Positions 17,671 to 19,156 of a DNA stretch of 19,156 nucleotides are shown here, in pieces. This DNA comes from Elusimicrobiota bacterium (lineage in GTDB: Bacteria; Elusimicrobiota; Elusimicrobia; F11), in the NCBI GenBank assembly GCA_022709485.1, contig JAKLIS010000003.1, forward strand, positions 1 to 19,156, given 5' to 3'. The notes below the pieces were generated by a model. It saw nothing but the letters and a program-made list of their open reading frames with translations, made no database searches and had not been told where the DNA came from. How positions within the stretch are numbered: the stretch's first letter is position 1; every line of letters begins with the position of its first letter. The translations under genes and the position numbers were made by a program.

Positions 17671-18270
17671 ATGAAATTAAAAATTAAATCGGTTCTAAAT
17701 CTCCTCCTCATCTTCTCATTTCTCGTTCATTTGAATAGCTGTATTGTCGCCTATCGGCGTTATCCGGACGTCTCCAAAAGGGTCGGGATGGATTCAAAGC
17801 TGAAAGGCCCTCTTCTCTATGATATCACCGGAACCACCTCCTTAAACGGGAATGAGGCCATTCGGAATGTTTTTAGAAATAATCCGATTTTTAGAACCGT
17901 CGAGAGAGTGGATTCAATGCCCGGGGAAGGACTCTTTGTTAAGGTTCGGATTGAAACAGTGTCGGTGAGCATGAGTTCTGTGGCCGGCGGTTTTATTTCA
18001 TATCTGACATTGACGTTGGTCCCTTGCTGGTCCACACGGGATGGGGCCAATATCTTTTATGAGGTTTATTTGGACGGTAAAAGGCTCAAGACCTTTGAAT
18101 ACGAATTTCGCCGCTTTATCATGATTTGGATTGTGAATCTTCCGTTGATTTGGGTGAACCTTTTTACTCCGAGCGAATACGGCGCCGTGGAAGCCACCGC
18201 GAAAAAGTTTTTTGAAGAGGCCGACACTTTGCTACGAAACCCGAATGCCCGCGCCCCGTTGGCCGATTAA
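17671..18270 (+). CDS. Lipoprotein, uncharacterised
   Basis: A 199-aa protein. The N-terminus MKLKIKSVLNLLLIFSFLVH is a signal peptide ending in LNSC, a lipobox with C24 as the lipidated residue. A mixed alpha/beta body follows, including NPIFRTVERV, a beta-rich segment GLFVKVRIETVSVSMSS and a hydrophobic LTLTLVPCWSTRDGANIFYEVYL stretch. The VPCWS-type segment recalls small lipoproteins of Leptospira and similar bacteria, but I know no function. The ATG at 17671 is preferred over a TTG at 17605, because it places the signal peptide at the very N-terminus. It is divergent from the nfnA operon. Cellular site is probably the periplasmic face of a membrane. Confidence 0.72.
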   Translation: MKLKIKSVLNLLLIFSFLVHLNSCIVAYRRYPDVSKRVGMDSKLKGPLLYDITGTTSLNGNEAIRNVFRNNPIFRTVERVDSMPGEGLFVKVRIETVSVSMSSVAGGFISYLTLTLVPCWSTRDGANIFYEVYLDGKRLKTFEYEFRRFIMIWIVNLPLIWVNLFTPSEYGAVEATAKKFFEEADTLLRNPNARAPLAD

Positions 18271-18354
18271 TTTCATTGTTATCGAGAAAATTTATTTTCC
18301 TGGGCTATGCAGAAGCGATTATGTTTTTGATGGGGAGAATATTCGGTTCAAAAT

Positions 18355-18879
18355 ATGTTTTGTGACAAATGTGGAAGCATGTATAGTGACAAAGCCCTCG
18401 CTTGTCCAAAGTGCCATCCCACTCGTGAGAAACTTTTTGATAAATTTTCTAAAACCAACCTTAGAAATGGCCACGAAACCGTTTTGTTGTTGGGGCATAT
18501 TATCATCGCTGTTTTACTCTTTTTGATGGGGCAGATTGCATTTAGGATTACTTACGACGGTGGGCCGCCACAAATCTATTCAAAACTGGTGATTTTTATT
18601 TTATTTTTTTTATCTGGAGCCATTTTTTTTCTAGGAATCCTTATCCTTTCCCCTTCTCCAGGCGTTGCCAAACTTTCTATTGCAATTAACCAAGCCCTGA
18701 TTGTTTTTGGTTTTTGTTCGTTGAGTTTCTACTTGGTTCAAGTTTTTAATCCCGCCCCCTATCCGGCTCTCCTAAATGGCATAGGGTCAGCACTCGAATT
18801 ACTATGCGCTTTAATCGTGTTTTTTCCAATAATTGCATTAAATTTTTTCTCAATTAATTTTCTAAAGAAAAGGACATAA
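18355..18879 (+). CDS. Zinc-ribbon protein with four membrane helices
   Basis: A 174-aa protein. Residues 3-20 form a zinc ribbon, C3-x2-C6 and C17-x2-C20 (MFCDKCGSMY, then ACPKC). A short basic linker follows, then four predicted helices (about 42-63, 77-99, 107-128 and 145-168), ending in KKRT. This small zinc-finger plus membrane layout is common among unassigned bacterial proteins. The N-terminus would face the cytoplasm. The ATG at 18355 is supported because the ribbon starts at residue 3. No partner gene or function can be assigned. Confidence 0.75.
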   Translation: MFCDKCGSMYSDKALACPKCHPTREKLFDKFSKTNLRNGHETVLLLGHIIIAVLLFLMGQIAFRITYDGGPPQIYSKLVIFILFFLSGAIFFLGILILSPSPGVAKLSIAINQALIVFGFCSLSFYLVQVFNPAPYPALLNGIGSALELLCALIVFFPIIALNFFSINFLKKRT

Positions 18880-18944
18880 TCCGTAAAAAATGAAAAACTT
18901 TTTTCAATTTCTCTAAAGTCACTGACATTGGGGGAGGTGCTTTA

Positions 18945-19156
18945 ATGCAAACGGAAATGACGACGACTGCTTTTCAATTGGATGGTTTCAAAATAAAGAA
19001 AAATTTAGGCGTGGTGAGGGGAATAATAGTCCGATCACGATCCATTGTGGGGACCCTTGGGGCGTCCATTCAAACTCTTTTCGGAGGGAACATCTCCATC
19101 CTGACGGAACTGTGCGAAAAAGCTCGAATTGATGCCTACGCCATGATGTTAACTCA
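18945..19156 (+). CDS. ybjQ: YbjQ-family (UPF0145/DUF74) protein, 5' part cut by window end
   Basis: The frame is open from the ATG at 18945 to the end of the window (70 complete codons). The peptide contains [20 protein letters not shown] and [28 protein letters not shown], the hallmark YbjQ/heavy-metal-binding-domain sequence (GVVRGIxVRSRS, then GGxxxxLTELCExAR). GGAGG in GGGGGAGGTGC lies about 9 nt before the ATG. YbjQ proteins are small pentameric oligomers of unknown function, typically about 105 residues, so roughly a third is missing. Confidence 0.9.
   Translation, partial: MQTEMTTTAFQLDGFKIKKNLGVVRGIIVRSRSIVGTLGASIQTLFGGNISILTELCEKARIDAYAMMLT

Overview
The window (19,156 bp, no tRNA, rRNA or CRISPR array seen) looks like chromosomal DNA of a Gram-negative bacterium with mid-range GC, Shine-Dalgarno starts and rho-independent terminators. 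A heptose-type glycan cluster, a lipobox protein and an NfnAB flavoprotein pair fit an anaerobic or facultative lineage, possibly a candidate phylum. The species cannot be fixed from the sequence alone.

Left edge (1-744): the N-terminal part of an IS110-family transposase reads leftward off the window. Upstream of it are an 8-bp hairpin and a perfect 26-bp-arm inverted repeat. This mobile element abuts the 5' end of a rightward operon.

Glycan operon (745-7621, +): GT2 glycosyltransferase, HddA-like heptose-7-phosphate kinase, FAD-dependent oxidoreductase, SDR epimerase/reductase, a fused HddC-like nucleotidyltransferase/GmhB-like phosphatase, an FSA/TalC-type transaldolase and a GT-C-like membrane protein. 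Most junctions are tight or overlap. The enzymes can be read as a route from central pentose metabolism to GDP-D-glycero-alpha-D-manno-heptose. Only the GmhA isomerase step is missing from the window. The two reductases could modify the sugar, and the GT2/GT-C pair could transfer it through a lipid carrier. A separate + gene (7956-10367) encodes a membrane-anchored, probably alpha/alpha-toroid, envelope protein.

Middle (10368-13740): a roughly 194-bp inverted-repeat element sits between convergent genes. Leftward of a divergent promoter region are an MGDG-synthase/UgtP-like lipid glycosyltransferase and a small Trp-rich membrane protein that overlaps it by 4 nt. Rightward is a polytopic membrane protein. 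A DUF4142 secreted protein follows on the minus strand, and two strong hairpin terminators punctuate this part.

Nitrogen/redox operon (17581 down to 13694, -): a near-consensus promoter, a leader with mutually exclusive hairpins and a U7 attenuator, then nfnA, nfnB and gdhA. NfnAB would make NADPH by electron bifurcation and GdhA would use it to assimilate ammonium. The attenuator-like leader is the most interesting unexplained regulatory signal here.

Right edge (17605-19156, +): a lipoprotein with Leptospira-like flavour, a zinc-ribbon four-helix membrane protein, and the start of a YbjQ-family gene cut by the window end.
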